A DNA stretch of 64,000 bases from Leucogyrophana mollusca (lineage: Eukaryota; Basidiomycota; Agaricomycetes; Boletales), in NCBI GenBank assembly GCA_021014945.1, contig MU266371.1, positions 90,509-154,508 of the forward strand, read 5' to 3'. Made by a program: the position numbers and the translations under genes. Every line of letters starts with the position of its first letter. The first letter of the stretch is position 1. Positions 49,637 to 61,255 of this stretch are shown in pieces. A model generated the notes under the pieces. The model had not been told where the DNA came from and did not search any database. It saw only the letters and a program-made list of their open reading frames with translations.

Positions 49637-50353
49637 GGCGAAGAGCCTGAGGGAAAACAATGCAAGGTAAGACTTTGATTTATTGAAGGCACGAGCGCTC
49701 TAAAATGCATTCATGAACGTGTTTTTGGCGAATGCTCGGCGCTCCAATGACGAGTCTTGCACGCTAACTGAGCACGTATCTTCGAGATCCCCATTGCTGG
49801 GCATCAGAACCATGAAGTCGTGATGTGGACAAGTACTACAGTTTTGGTTCGCAACACTATCGTCGCCGGTGGTCAAGATTCTTCAAAGATACGTACCCAT
49901 CCCTGGTTCCCACACCGATCCTGCCCACACATCACAATACGGTAAGCACCCCCAGACGCTAATACCGCCATCTTCCTACATAGGGTCCATGGTAGGCCAT
50001 ATTGCCCAACAGACACTAGTGAGTATGACGTAGGTCAAATGGAATTCGAAGCAGTACGCCAGTCCATACCAGTCATGCCAGTCTCGATGTTGACATGTCC
50101 ATTGTTGTCGGTTGGCAACTGGTCAATTAAGCTGACTTCAAAACCTACATTCATAACGGAACCAATACATAAGTAATTCTTCTGGACCATGTCAAAAATA
50201 TCGTTGGGAAACAACACATCCTTGTTCGCTTTGCAAAAGTTCGGAGGGCCGGTTTTGCAGAACCGAGGAACACAAACCCAGAGAACACATAATGGTCGGA
50301 CTCGTCTTGTTGTCTCCCCTCTTTGAGTGTCGCACTTGCGGCGAACAGGAGTC
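49637..50353. promoter_or_regulatory. Divergent promoter of calycin-like gene and P450-B
   Basis: 717 bp between the divergent ATGs at 49636 (minus) and 50354 (plus). No recognisable gene. Shared control of the two genes is possible. Confidence 0.4.
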
Positions 50354-52665
50354 ATGGTCTTCAGCACGTTCCTTGCAGTCATCGCCCACCAACTAACTCA
50401 GCCATTCATTTTGATTCTGGCATTCACTGGTGCGTACCTATGACTATAAAGTTTCCTTCACACTAACGTCTCGCCCGTTATATCCGATAGTGTACTGTAT
50501 CTATCAGGTCTTCTACCAACTCGTGCTCTGGCCATACTTCCTTTCTCCCCTTCGTCTCCTACCGGGCCCCCCGCTGGGTAATCCTCTACAAGGGCAATTT
50601 CCTACCATCCTCGAGGAGGAAGCCGGGGTCCCGCAACGTAGATGGCTTAAAAAGTACGGACCAGTCGTGCGCGTCGTGGGACCGATCGGCATAGAACGGC
50701 TTATCTTCGTCAAGGCCGAAGCCTTGCAACAAATTCTCGTTTCGGACTGGCTTGACTTTCCTCGCGTGTGTATTATTTCTTATCGTTCCGCACTCGTCCG
50801 CCCAGGTGTCTTACCTTGACACTAGCCTGATTTCTACAGACATGTGCTAGGCTTGGTCGTCGGTTATGGCCTCTTCACTGTCACGGGCAACGAGCACAAG
50901 ATGATGCGGAAGACTATGGGCCCCGCGTTCGCAATCCCTAATCTAATGGCTCGTAAGTACCTGATTACTATTTCGACAAGCATGTCTATTCACCACCTAC
51001 TACAGAAACGGAGTTGTGCTATGATATCATCGACGAGTACGTCTGTTCGCATCTACTTTGCGACCATCCACCCTGGAGCTTGTAGCAGATATGTTGATGT
51101 CTTGAATTCGGAAATCGACGCGGAGCCTTCGGGCAGGAAGGTTCATCTCATACACAACCTCAGTAAGCATCAACATCTCTATGCGGCGTCTCTTACCCCT
51201 TCGTTCCAGTGACCAAACTTACCTTGGATGTCCTATGCCTAACTGCTTTTGGGTACAAGTCCAACAACCTTCGTCAGCCCAAGGGCTCGTTGGCTGAGGC
51301 TTATGAGGAGCTCCTTGACCTGCAATCTGGTAAGCAATCATTTCGTTTTCGAGGAAACACTTTCTTGAAACTACTTGTCAGGCCCTAACATTGCCAGCTT
51401 CTGTTTCGGCGTATCGATTCCTTTCGTACCGGCGTTCATGACTTCTGGGTTTGCTCACCTATTCAGCCCATTATTTCGGGTGAATGCCGCTCTTCGTAAG
51501 ACGTTCTCCAATCTGCGACGAACATTCTGCTGAATACTTTTTGCAAGATCGTGGTGGTGTAACTGCGGAAACTATGCACCGCATCAGGGTCATTGCTGAA
51601 CGCATGCTGGACGAACGAATAGCAGAATTGGAAGCTGCGCCATTTGATGATGCACCTCAAACAAAGGACCTTATGTCAATAATCCTGCAGTCTCGGTCTG
51701 CGGAAAAGGCGGAGGGTTACCAATCGAGCACCGCTGAGATGGTCGATCACATTGCAAGTACTTCCTTATATCCGGGGATTTAAAACTCACTTCACGACCA
51801 GCTTACATTCCTTGGGGCGGGTCACGATACGACCGCCTCGAGCCTTACTTGGACGCTTTGGTTACTCGCCAAAGACAAAGCAGCCCAGGCAAAGCTTCGT
51901 GAAGAAGTGACCGCCCTGGTTGCCGAGAACTCTCGCCCCGACTACCGCAGTCTGAAGGAGTCGCCGTTCCTGGAAGCAGTCATGTGAGTGTAATGTAATG
52001 TCGACGATTGTGAACACCAATGTTGACATCCTCGTCAGTATGGAGAGTCTGCGTCTCTTTCCACCCCTGCCCCAGACCGTTCGACAAGCTGCGAAAGACA
52101 CAGAGGTCGATGGGATTTTCGTCCCCAAGGGTACACTGATCTATGTGCCTGTAGGCCTTACAATTACCTTCGGCCTGCATCATATACCCTAACAATGCCA
52201 CAGGTTCGAGTCTTCAATACATGGGAGGAATACTGGGGCGATGATGCCGAGGAGTATGTCAAGGTCTTCCATCACCAAGCATGATAACTCACATAGCATT
52301 TAGATTTCGGCCAGAACGATGGGAAAATCTCCCCGAGACATATAACTCCGCATTTTCAATGCTCGCCTTCATTGCAGGACCGCATGCGTGCATCGGTAGG
52401 ACCATGGCAATGATGGAAATGAAGGCTGTCTTGGCGTGCGTGACATCTCTCGCCACTGTCAATATTGTCGCTCATACAACAACAGGATCCTCATTGCACG
52501 ATTTGAGTTTGACCTTATTGACCCGAATCAAGTAGCTATACCACGAGCCGGCGTTTCGATGAGTGCGTATATTGACCCTCTCCAGACTCCATCGCTAATG
52601 ATGAGATTGGACCGACAGAGCCAACTGATTGCCTCCCCCTTCGCATCACGAAAATCACCAAGTGA
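50354..52665 (+). CDS. Cytochrome P450 (P450-B), tandem paralogue
   Basis: Close paralogue of P450-A with the same exon plan. ATG 50354 starts MVFSTFLAVIAHQLTQPFIL, a membrane anchor. The hinge is LLPGPPLGNPL. The C-helix region VTGNEHKMMRKTMGPAFAIP, the I-helix FLGAGHDTTASSLTWTLWLL, the K-helix MESLRLFPPLPQTV and the heme loop FIAGPHACIGRTMAMMEMKA are all present, again with His in place of Arg/Lys. An intron near 51492-51550 joins VNAAL to HRGGVTAETMHRIRVIAERM. The last intron (GTGCGT to GACAG) gives the ending SMKPTDCLPLRITKITK with stop at 52663-52665. No frame break found. The I-helix carries the canonical Thr-Thr pair, where P450-A has Thr-Ile. Probably acts in the same pathway. Confidence 0.93.
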
Positions 52666-53338
52666 TACTCGACAGGGCATTATCTGTACAAATCTGATTT
52701 TCCGCAAGACTTGATTACCCCCGCGGTTCACATACACATGATACAGACAACTTGAAGGAGCCCCTCCGATGTAGAATTAGAATATATACTTACCTACCCT
52801 CATTATAGGACTTTGCCTGGTTGCCAGGGATTACATACGTAATAAAAATATAAAACCTTTCAATGTAATAATGTTGTGAATTTGCACGTTTCGACCTTGC
52901 AGATAACCCTGACAAACAGGTGATCTATGCTCGGCTCAGTGATGCGCCAGTGTTCTCCTCCAATTCATGTAACTACGGGTAGCTACGTCTTTTAATTGGG
53001 AGCGCCTACAGGCACCGACGTGCACGCGATAAATCCAACTTTGACATCGATCCGATCAGATTTCTCACTCGTACCTCGATCGTGCCTCGGTTTTGTGTCG
53101 CGAATCTCGGACCTCCCCCGAACAGCGCCGACATGAATGTTGAACCTCAATATTTTAATGACGGGCGGACCCATCAACACAGCTCGGCATCAATGACCTT
53201 CTACGGGTGGTCTGTGGAGGCAAAGCGTCTCGATCTCTTTTTTTTGGAGCGCGCAATTCGCTACTCCAGCTACTGGGGTCAAAACTTTTCGGGACGTTGC
53301 AAATCTCCACCATCACTAGACCTTCCGCATAGCACGCC
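52666..53338. other. Gap between P450-B and P450-C
   Basis: 673 bp between two plus-strand genes. It contains an AT-rich stretch (52775-52870) that may hold the P450-B poly(A) region, and a run of eight T (53238-53245) about 95 bp before the P450-C start. No gene seen. Confidence 0.4.
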
Positions 53339-55942
53339 ATGGCGGCAACTCCAGGAATTGTCTATCTCACTCGATGGATCCTCGCAACGTTCGTTCCTTG
53401 CGTTGGCCTTCTCCTCGTCCTGGTTCGGGGGAGCGCACTTGGGGGTCTGTCAATTCCGCCAAAGCTGATTCTCGTTCTTTTGGCTGTCGGCGCGCCGCTT
53501 GGTTTTGCCGCACACATCGCTATAGACGAGAGTTCAAAAAGACGGAAGGCTGCAACGTTGGGTGCAAGATTGATTCCTCATATCAGAGGGAGGTGGCTTG
53601 GGAACCTCGACGATCTCTTGAGAGCAGTCAAGAGAATGGAAGTTGATTATCTCGGTGCGCTCCATCCTTCCCCCCTACAGCGGGTTCACAGCTCACGTCA
53701 CGTCTGCTGACGCTTGTCCTCAGGTCAGTTTCTAGCCGAAGGCTCAAAGAGGTTCGGGTGCACGATAAATTTGAGGTTTTTATGGGAAGACCACATTGTA
53801 ACCCTCGAGCCCAATCATATCAAAGTAGGTCAACGTCCGCCTGGTATTAACCCACTGGTCCTAACCTCACGTAGACGGTTCTCGCTACGGACTTTAACAA
53901 CTACGTCAAAGGTTTATCCACATGGATTTACTCCTTTTTTTATTTTTATTTTATTTTATTCATACAACTTCTCTCTAGGGGAGAAATTCCAGCAGAAAGC
54001 TGCCTCCGTCTTAGGGTCGGGCGTGTTCAATTCAGACGGTATGAATTTCGCTTTATCGATGCGAAACACCCACTCAAGACATTATAGGAGAGACGTGGAA
54101 GTAAGTGCATTCTTGACATGCGGCCGAATAACCAGTCATCTTGCTTTTTGCAGGCTTCACCGTAGCATGACCCGACCATTCTTCACCCACGACAGGATTG
54201 GCCACTTTGATATATTTGATCGCCACGCCGACGAATCGATCCGTTTGATGAACGAGCGCTTTCGCTCCGGTTTTGCCATCGACTTTCAGGTAGATCTACC
54301 GACTTCTGGTCTCTCTTGCGTGGGCTCTGACTGCTCTTCTAGGACCTGATTTCACGATTCACGCTCGATTCTGCAACAGAGTTTCTTTTCGGGCACTGCC
54401 TCCAGACGTTGACTGCAGGGCTGCCCTATCCGTATAACGTCAACAAGTCGGGTCGTGACTCGAGCGTAGCAGAATCTTTCGCAAGTGCATTCGCCGGAGC
54501 CCAACATGCCATTGCGAAGCGCAATCTTCTTGGGGAGATATGGCCACTGCTTGAGATCTTCACAGACAGGACAGCGAAACATATGAAAATCGTTAATGCG
54601 TTCTTGGATCCTATCTTGAAAGACGCTATTCAGAAACACAACCAAATGGAGAAACTTGAGAAGGACGCGTCCTCAGGCGAGGAGACTCTTCTTGACATTC
54701 TTTTGCAACACACAACAGGTGACATTTGGCGCATTGAGGCTTGAAAATACTGGAGATCTGACTCTTCACTCTCCAGATTTCACCGTGCTGAAGGACGAAG
54801 TTCTCAATATCTTGCTCGCTGGACGCGATACAGTATGGTATTAAATATGGCAAGGGTGTCGGTTGACTCAAGCGGATCCTATTGCAGACTGCTTCAACCC
54901 TGACGTCCGCTGTTTACCTTCTCGCCATGCACCCCGACGTATTACTACGTTTGAGGGAGGAAATCATGACGAAGATTGGTCCCATGCGTCGGCCGACGTA
55001 TGATGACATCAGAGAGATGAAGTATCTCCGTGCAGTGCTTAATGGTACGTTGCTTTCTTCGCCCCACGGTCGGTCGCTTATGTCCCTTCTGTAGAGACAC
55101 TAAGGCTCTTTCCGCCAGTGTAAGTTCTTGTCCTCTTGACAGTATCGGACTCTGACTGCGGCTTCCCCTTCCAAATAGGCCGTTTGATGTCCGGTGTGTG
55201 CTATCCATATGTTCGGCGTGGCTTTTTCTTACTGTTTTCGTCACTCTAGTGAGAGTGTCAAAGATACTACTTGGCCGTCCTCGAACCCCGAGGAGAAACC
55301 TTATTTTCTCCCAGCGGGAACCAGGTACAAACTCTGTGTTTTATTTTGGTGCGCGTCTAATCGATATGTTTGTAGGATCACCTATTCGGTTCTCCTAATG
55401 CATCGCAGGACGGACTTATGGGGCCCAGATGGTAGGCTAACCGGCGAATGTGACGTCCTGTTTTAACCCATCCCCTTTCCAGCACTTGAATTCGACCCTG
55501 GTAGATTCATAGACGACAGACTGAGGAAGTATCTTACCCCTAATCCTTTCATTTTCCTACCTTTCAACGCGGGCCCACGGATCTGCCTTGGTCAACAGGT
55601 GAGCACCGAATCCCCCTGATTACAATATCTTGTACTCAAGTCCAATCTATCCCCCGTTAGTTCGCCTATAACGAGATGTCATTCATGCTCATTCGTCTGC
55701 TGCAAAACTTTTCCACCATCACCCTCGTTCCCGAAGCACAGGATCCAAAGACGTATCCCCCCGCGGAATGGGCTAATGGGCAGGGACGTCAGGCCATCGA
55801 GAGGTTCCACCCAAAGTCCCACCTCACGTTGTATGCCGAGGTCTGTTTCGGTTCTCGTACTTCGCTTCATGGAAGCTGATGACTTGGTTAGGGAGGGATG
55901 TGGGTTAAGATGGAGCAGGTCGAAAAAGATCATCAGTACTGA
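53339..55942 (+). CDS. Cytochrome P450 (P450-C), CYP63/CYP52-like
   Basis: Monooxygenase of a different family from P450-A/B, with features of the basidiomycete CYP63 / yeast CYP52 alkane-fatty-acid hydroxylase group. ATG 53339 starts [20 protein letters not shown] with two N-terminal membrane helices. Spliced motifs are [35 protein letters not shown] (C-helix), [13 protein letters not shown], the I-helix [20 protein letters not shown] (intron inside the motif), the K-helix [16 protein letters not shown] (three introns nearby), and the heme loop [20 protein letters not shown]. The end is [16 protein letters not shown]. About twelve introns, all canonical where checked. About 600 residues, apparently intact. 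Terminal or omega-hydroxylation of a lipid-like substrate is typical of relatives; the actual substrate is unknown. Confidence 0.92.
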
Positions 55943-56604
55943 TGACTTAATGAAATTTTTGGATTCAAGCGCAGGGTTTGCGTCTACGAGTTTTGGTTTC
56001 TGTTCACGGCGTGATCTTCCATAAAGATTGTTCTCTGCGTCATTCTCCGACAGTTAATAAGGACATGGGTGATGGGTCTGCAGGATTCAGCGCTCAACAT
56101 TGATTCAATGCCCAGTGGAGCGAACTAAGTACAGACCTGTCCTACCAACATAAATGAATTGGTGCCTCGCAAGGTGACTGCGGATGCTGACCACAAACTG
56201 CCACCTTGACGACATCAAAGTTCCGACTTCTCTGGCTCCCTTTCCATTGCTTTGTTACTCTTCCATGCCAATCACCATGATGGACTGAGATTTCTCGTCA
56301 TCGGGCTCAGTAGACCTGACGTATACCGTGACTACATTTTGGAGAAAGAAGTCCGTATTCGGATGTGGGTTCGAACCCACTCTTATAAGCTTCGGTCATC
56401 GGTTTTTTTTTGCTATGGAACGTCGCTGTCAATGCAATGCAGGCAACGTAACTGACTCGGAAACATCGCTTTATTGATCTCCGAATTGAATCCAAACATT
56501 CAAATTTGCGAGGGTAGTGCTCCGGGAGCCTCTTCGGGTCAAGTCTGTCAATTGGTGTTGATTCTACTGGAGACCCCTCCGCCCTTTCGTCGTCGTCGCA
56601 GTCA
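55943..56604. other. Gap between P450-C and the O-acyltransferase
   Basis: 662 bp with no gene. It contains a perfect 16-bp palindrome centred at about 56376 that resembles a tRNA T-arm and a run of nine T at 56403-56411; a real tRNA could not be folded (see rejected items). Confidence 0.4.
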
Positions 56605-58075
56605 ATGTGGTCACAAATTTACAGCTGGTGAGCAACATATGGTTGCGGACAACTCGAGCGCGGTGGGCTGACTTGCGACCATAGTGTCAATAACGCGTTT
56701 CGAACCATAATACCACTTCCGGATGACCGCATACCAATAACGCTCGATCATTGGCCATATGCAATTCTTCCTTTCATCCCGTTCATCTTGCTCGCATACC
56801 TTGCCAGACGACCAGACACTTTTATTCTCCGGCTGCTCCTCTTGCCGATCGTTCTGGCCTCTATTCTTGGGACAGCATTCCGATTTGTGTGGGTCCAATC
56901 TGAGTTGAATGCTTACGATTGGGGCCAAGGTAAATAGTTGCGTATATTCTGGACATGCCAGTAGTAACAGACTTCGACAATAGGCCTCGTCGCCGAAGCC
57001 CTCAGCGCCAAAGCGATCGGATATGCTTGCAGGAAAGATGGAATGCTCAAAGTCGGGGAGGTCAAGCCAAACGAGCGCCCGGCTTCGGAAAAGACAAACG
57101 GCGACGTAGCCAGCAAATCTCCCGACTCCAAGTCTCCAATAAGCCAGCTTTTTCCTTCTTGGTTTCGCGACGCTGTGGAGCTGGGATTTTCCATGCGCGG
57201 ACTTGGCTGGAATTTCGGTGTTGGAGTCTACGTGCCGAAAGAGCATAGACCTCTAGAGCGGGCCGCATTCTTGCGCTCAACTTTTATCGCAGTCATCAAG
57301 AACTACATCCTCCTTGACGTCCTCGATACGATGATCAAAATGATTCCCGGGGTCGGTTCTCCTCGTGGAGGGAGTATATATTTTCCCAACCTCCCGCTTC
57401 CCTTCCGGTTCTTCGTAGGATTCGTTATCCATGCATTCACTGGGAGCTGCATTATTGCCGCCTTCGAAATGGTTTACGATCTCGCTACCCTATTTTCTGT
57501 GATGGTATTGGACTACCAGCCATCAGAATGGCCACCTATCATGGATCACCCTTGGTCAGCCAATTCACTCCATGAGTTCTGGGGGAAGTGTTGGCACCAA
57601 ACACTACGGGAGACGTTCTTCGTAATGGGAGGTCATCCCGGTAGATTTATCGCCGGTGATGTCGGCATGATTCTTGGGACGTTCATAGGTTCCGGCCTTT
57701 ACCACGAGTTCGCTGCATACGCAGTAGGACTGGGATTTGACTATCGAGTCCCGTTATTCTTTGCGATGCAGGGCCCATTTCTCATCATCGAGAGACTTTG
57801 GAGGAAAGTTACCGGCTACCGAGTCGGTGGGCTGTACGGGACAATATGGACGGCTTTCAGCATCTTGGCGTTGGGACAGGTCATGGGTATGTTGTTTCTG
57901 CTCGTCGAATTGTTCCTGCCTATCTCATGTCACTACAGCGGACTCGTGGCATATGCGGGGTCTTGGAGGAGGCCTCATTATCCCTCCTTCGGTGAGCCCT
58001 GTACGGGGCTTCGTGATACCCCTTCTGAAGCACTTGGTGGAGATTACAGGTGTAGAGTCACTCATTCCGATCTAG
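56605..58075 (+). CDS. Wax-synthase-type membrane O-acyltransferase (MBOAT)
   Basis: Integral-membrane acyl/acetyltransferase of the kind that esterifies alcohols in fungal terpenoid and meroterpenoid pathways (for example the pyripyropene acetyltransferases). Four exons: a seven-codon start exon (ATG 56605, MWSQIYS), then CVNNAFRTIIPLPDDRIPIT with helices AILPFIPFILLAYLARR and FILRLLLLPIVLASILG. An intron near 56932-56984 leads to LVAEALSAKAIGYACRKDGM, and the main exon contains RGLGWNFGVGVYVP. Family signatures are SLHEFWGKCWHQTLRETFF and SGLYHEFAAYAVG with the putative catalytic His. The final intron (GTATGT to CTACAG) yields MADSWHMRGLGGGLIIPPSV and an end at 58073-58075. About 435 residues. 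Start choice is by splice fit; the first exon is short and could be wrong. Confidence 0.88.
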
Positions 58076-58542
58076 TGACGTAGTTACGAGAGCTTTCTTT
58101 CTTGGATCTTACCACTTAGGTGATGCCTGCTGGGCACAAGCTGGGCATGTACGAAGTTGTGCCATCGGGTGCACTCCTTTGGACTCGTCACTCAGATCAA
58201 ATACCAATAGTTCACCAACGAAGCGCCGACGAATCGTTGGAAAGCTTCGATTCCCGCCTTCAAAGAGCACGGAGACCCGATACTCCGCTTTTCGTCTCCG
58301 TGGAAAGTCGGCAGCCCTTTATGAGTCCTTACCGGTTACCAGCCTAACCGATCGAGGATATGATCTATGAATCTGATGTGTCACGTCAATGGTCATTGAC
58401 AAGCTTCTCAAGCGCTGCCGTTCTTCTGCCCAGAAGCGATGCACAGCACCGTTCAATTGACTTCGGGGGTGTAACGAAGATATATAGCAAAGATGTAACC
58501 AACAAGCAGCACTGACTCTCGCCCTTCCGACTTGAACCAATC
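58076..58542. promoter_or_regulatory. Upstream region of the MFS transporter with TATA box
   Basis: 467 bp. A TATATAG element at 58481-58487 lies 56 bp before the MFS start codon and is the best TATA candidate in the cluster. No other gene seen. Confidence 0.5.
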
Positions 58543-60778
58543 ATGAGCTCAAGCTCGTTGGTGGACAGCGACGCGCATTCGCCTGCGGACTCGCCGCCAA
58601 AGCGGGATTGGAGGTTCTGGCTCATTTTTATCTCAATCGCACTCTCGCTGTTCCTATCTGCTCTCGAACTTGTGAGCATACAACTTTTATTGCTTTGCTC
58701 TTGCTGATTTAATTTGTACAGTCTTCTGTCTCTACCGCTCTTCCTATTATTATTGACGAGCTACATGGCACTCAATTTGTCTGGGTTGGGTCCGCTTATG
58801 CGCTTTCCGCCACGGCTTTTGTGCCGATGAGTGGTGCGCTTGCCCAGGTACAGGTCTATTCGGTATCCATCCACATATTGCTGAATTTCTCTTCAAAGGT
58901 GTTTGGCCGCCGGCCAGTTATGCTCCTGGCGCTTTTCCTCTTCGCGGTAGGAAGCGCTTTGTGTGGAGCTGCCAAGAGCTTAAACTTCCTTATTGCTGGG
59001 AGGGGTGGGTGCATCCTTGCACAGAAATGGACGCATCTCATCGACGTCCACCATGTTTACAGCTGTGCAAGGTATTGGTGGAGGGAGCATTGCTTCTGTA
59101 ACCCAAATCATATTGTCGGATCTCGTTCCCCTTCACGAGCGCGGTACATTCAGCGGCCTTATAGGGATGTACGTCTTCAGTGTGTAGTCTGTGATGATGG
59201 CGAAGTTCTCACTCGCTTGTTTGGCTGATGTAGATCTTGGGGCATTGCTAGCGCAATTGGTCCTGTCGTTGGTGGTGCTTTTGCGGAAAGAGGGCACTGG
59301 AGATGGCTCTTCTGTAAGGGTCCCCCCTCGGCGGTCTTGGACGCAGTTGGTGAGGCTGACAATCCTGTGGGCAGATATGAACGTACCTATATGCGTTGTC
59401 GTTGCTGGTTTTATCCTCGCATTCCTTCAATTGCGTACTCCGTCACTAACATGGCGCGAAAAATTCGATCGCATGGACTGGCTGTATGTTTTTGATCGAT
59501 TCTCCCTCGCATTCAGCTACTTAATCTCTCCAGCGGCAACCTCCTGGTCGTCGCGAGCACGGCAGCGGTTGTCATCGCCTTGACTTGGGGTGGGATTCAA
59601 TACCCGTGGACGTCACCGAGAGTCATGGTTCCGCTCATCCTTGGTATTCTCGGCCTTTTCGCCTTCCTGGGCTATGAAGCAAGATTTCCCAAGTACCCGA
59701 TTGTGAGTTACTCTATACTTCTTTAAGCGATGTCCATCTGAAGTTTCCCGCTTATTAGGTCCCTTTCTCGCTCATGTCCACAGCGACTAGTCTTAGTGGT
59801 TTCCTTCAGACATTCGTGATGCCAATTGGGCTTTTAGCTGGTGTTTGTCTGTATCTCTGTTTCATCCTTGCTGGCAGCAAGGACCTTTCTCTAACGCATA
59901 TCCTTCCCATAGATTACATGCCTGTGTACTTCCAGGCGTGCATGGCAGCTTCCCCAATCGCATCAGGAGTGGACACATTCGGGGCCGCGTTCACCCTCGC
60001 TCCTGCAGGAATCGTGGCCGGTGTCAGCGTCGCCCTTTCAGGAGGCTACCGTGTTCAACTATGGTCTGCGTGGGTGTTGGTGATCGTAGGGACTGCGATG
60101 TTAAGCACCTTAAGCGCAGACAGCTCGCGGGCCACTGCTATTGCGCTGCAGGTTATCAGCGGGATCGGCGCAGGTGCTATTAGCACTACGACATACTTCC
60201 CCGCCCTCGCGCCGCTTCATGTTTCGCAAAATGCGCAAGCACTTGCGTACTTTACTTTCCTTCGTAATTTCGCCCAGGTAAGCCCTTGGGTGTCGCCAAC
60301 TCTATTCTATGGGTATTCACAGTATGCATAGGTCTGGGGCGTCACTATTGGTGGCACGATCCTGCAAAACGAGCTGAAAAAGCGCCTCCCCACCACCTTT
60401 ACATCCGAGTTCCCTGAGGGGACAGCTATAGCTTACTCGATCATCCCAGTCATTTATACCCTCCAGGAACCCCTGAAGACGCAAGTGAGGGTCGCTTTTG
60501 CGGAGAGTATTCGTGTCATCTGGCGCGTATTCATCGGGATCAGTGGTCTTGGATTACTCGTCAGCCTTCCCATGAAGGCTTTGCCTCTGCATACGGCCGT
60601 CGACAAGAACTGGGGATTCGACCGAAAGGTTAAAGATGAGCTGTCAGGACTGGAAGCAAACCAAGACGAGAAGGAAAAGGCAGCAGAAGAAGAGAAAGAG
60701 GATGTTGATGAGAAAAGCGAGGTCGAAGAGAAGAAAGTCGACGAAGAAAATAAGTCAGCAGATGGGCCAGCATCGTAG
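58543..60778 (+). CDS. MFS multidrug/H+ antiporter (DHA type)
   Basis: Plasma-membrane exporter with about 14 predicted helices, typical of toxin or metabolite efflux. ATG 58543 starts [20 protein letters not shown], then [20 protein letters not shown]. Motifs are [50 protein letters not shown] (motif A), [20 protein letters not shown] across an intron, and the antiporter motif C in [50 protein letters not shown] and [20 protein letters not shown] follow. The C-terminal tail from about 60640 is strongly charged (Lys/Glu), ending at 60778. About ten introns, all in frame. Likely exports the product of the neighbouring P450/acyltransferase genes (inference from position). Confidence 0.92.
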
Positions 60779-61096
60779 ACATTGACAAACCTAGAAGACC
60801 TCACCTAATTGCACTTGTGTGCTCTGTAACATTTTCCACCACAACATGACTACAAATTTCCAAGCATGAGCTGAGCTAAATACAGCATTACTGGCGACGT
60901 TGTCAGCATATCTGACAAGGTTCCTGGAGGAAGTAAGGAACTCGAAAGTTCAACCTACGCGGGTCCACTCGGAACAGTGGACGGTGGTGTGCAATTGGAT
61001 ACCCTACTATCAGCCTTGAGTCAGCTTACACACCTGAAACACCCGGGAGATACGGACTCCACCTTAGGATCCTACGGACACCAAGGAGAACGTGCT

Positions 61097-61137
61097 GATT
61101 GGCCGGGGTAACGCCCAGGGGGCTGCCGCTCTATAAG
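61097..61137 (+). promoter_or_regulatory. Promoter elements of the MBL hydrolase gene
   Basis: An inverted CCAAT box (TGATTGG, 61097-61103) is followed by a TATA-like TATAAG (61132-61137), about 120 bp before the start codon at 61256. The rest of the 60779-61255 gap shows no gene. Confidence 0.45.
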
Positions 61138-61255
61138 TCCACTACAACTATGGCACGCGGGCCGTGCTTGACGCCAAAGCTTTAAAGCGCGGCGACAAAC
61201 CAGTGTGAGAGGCCCAAACTATTGCGTGAGAGCCTGCCGGCCCCTTTCACACACG

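Noticed and set aside
56298..56411. Possible tRNA: A-box-like GGCTCAGTAG, perfect B-box GGTTCGAACCC and a T9 run
   Set aside because: The T-arm palindrome has a six-base loop, so a proper seven-base T-loop leaves only two or three stem pairs, and no acceptor stem pairs upstream. Not a foldable tRNA.
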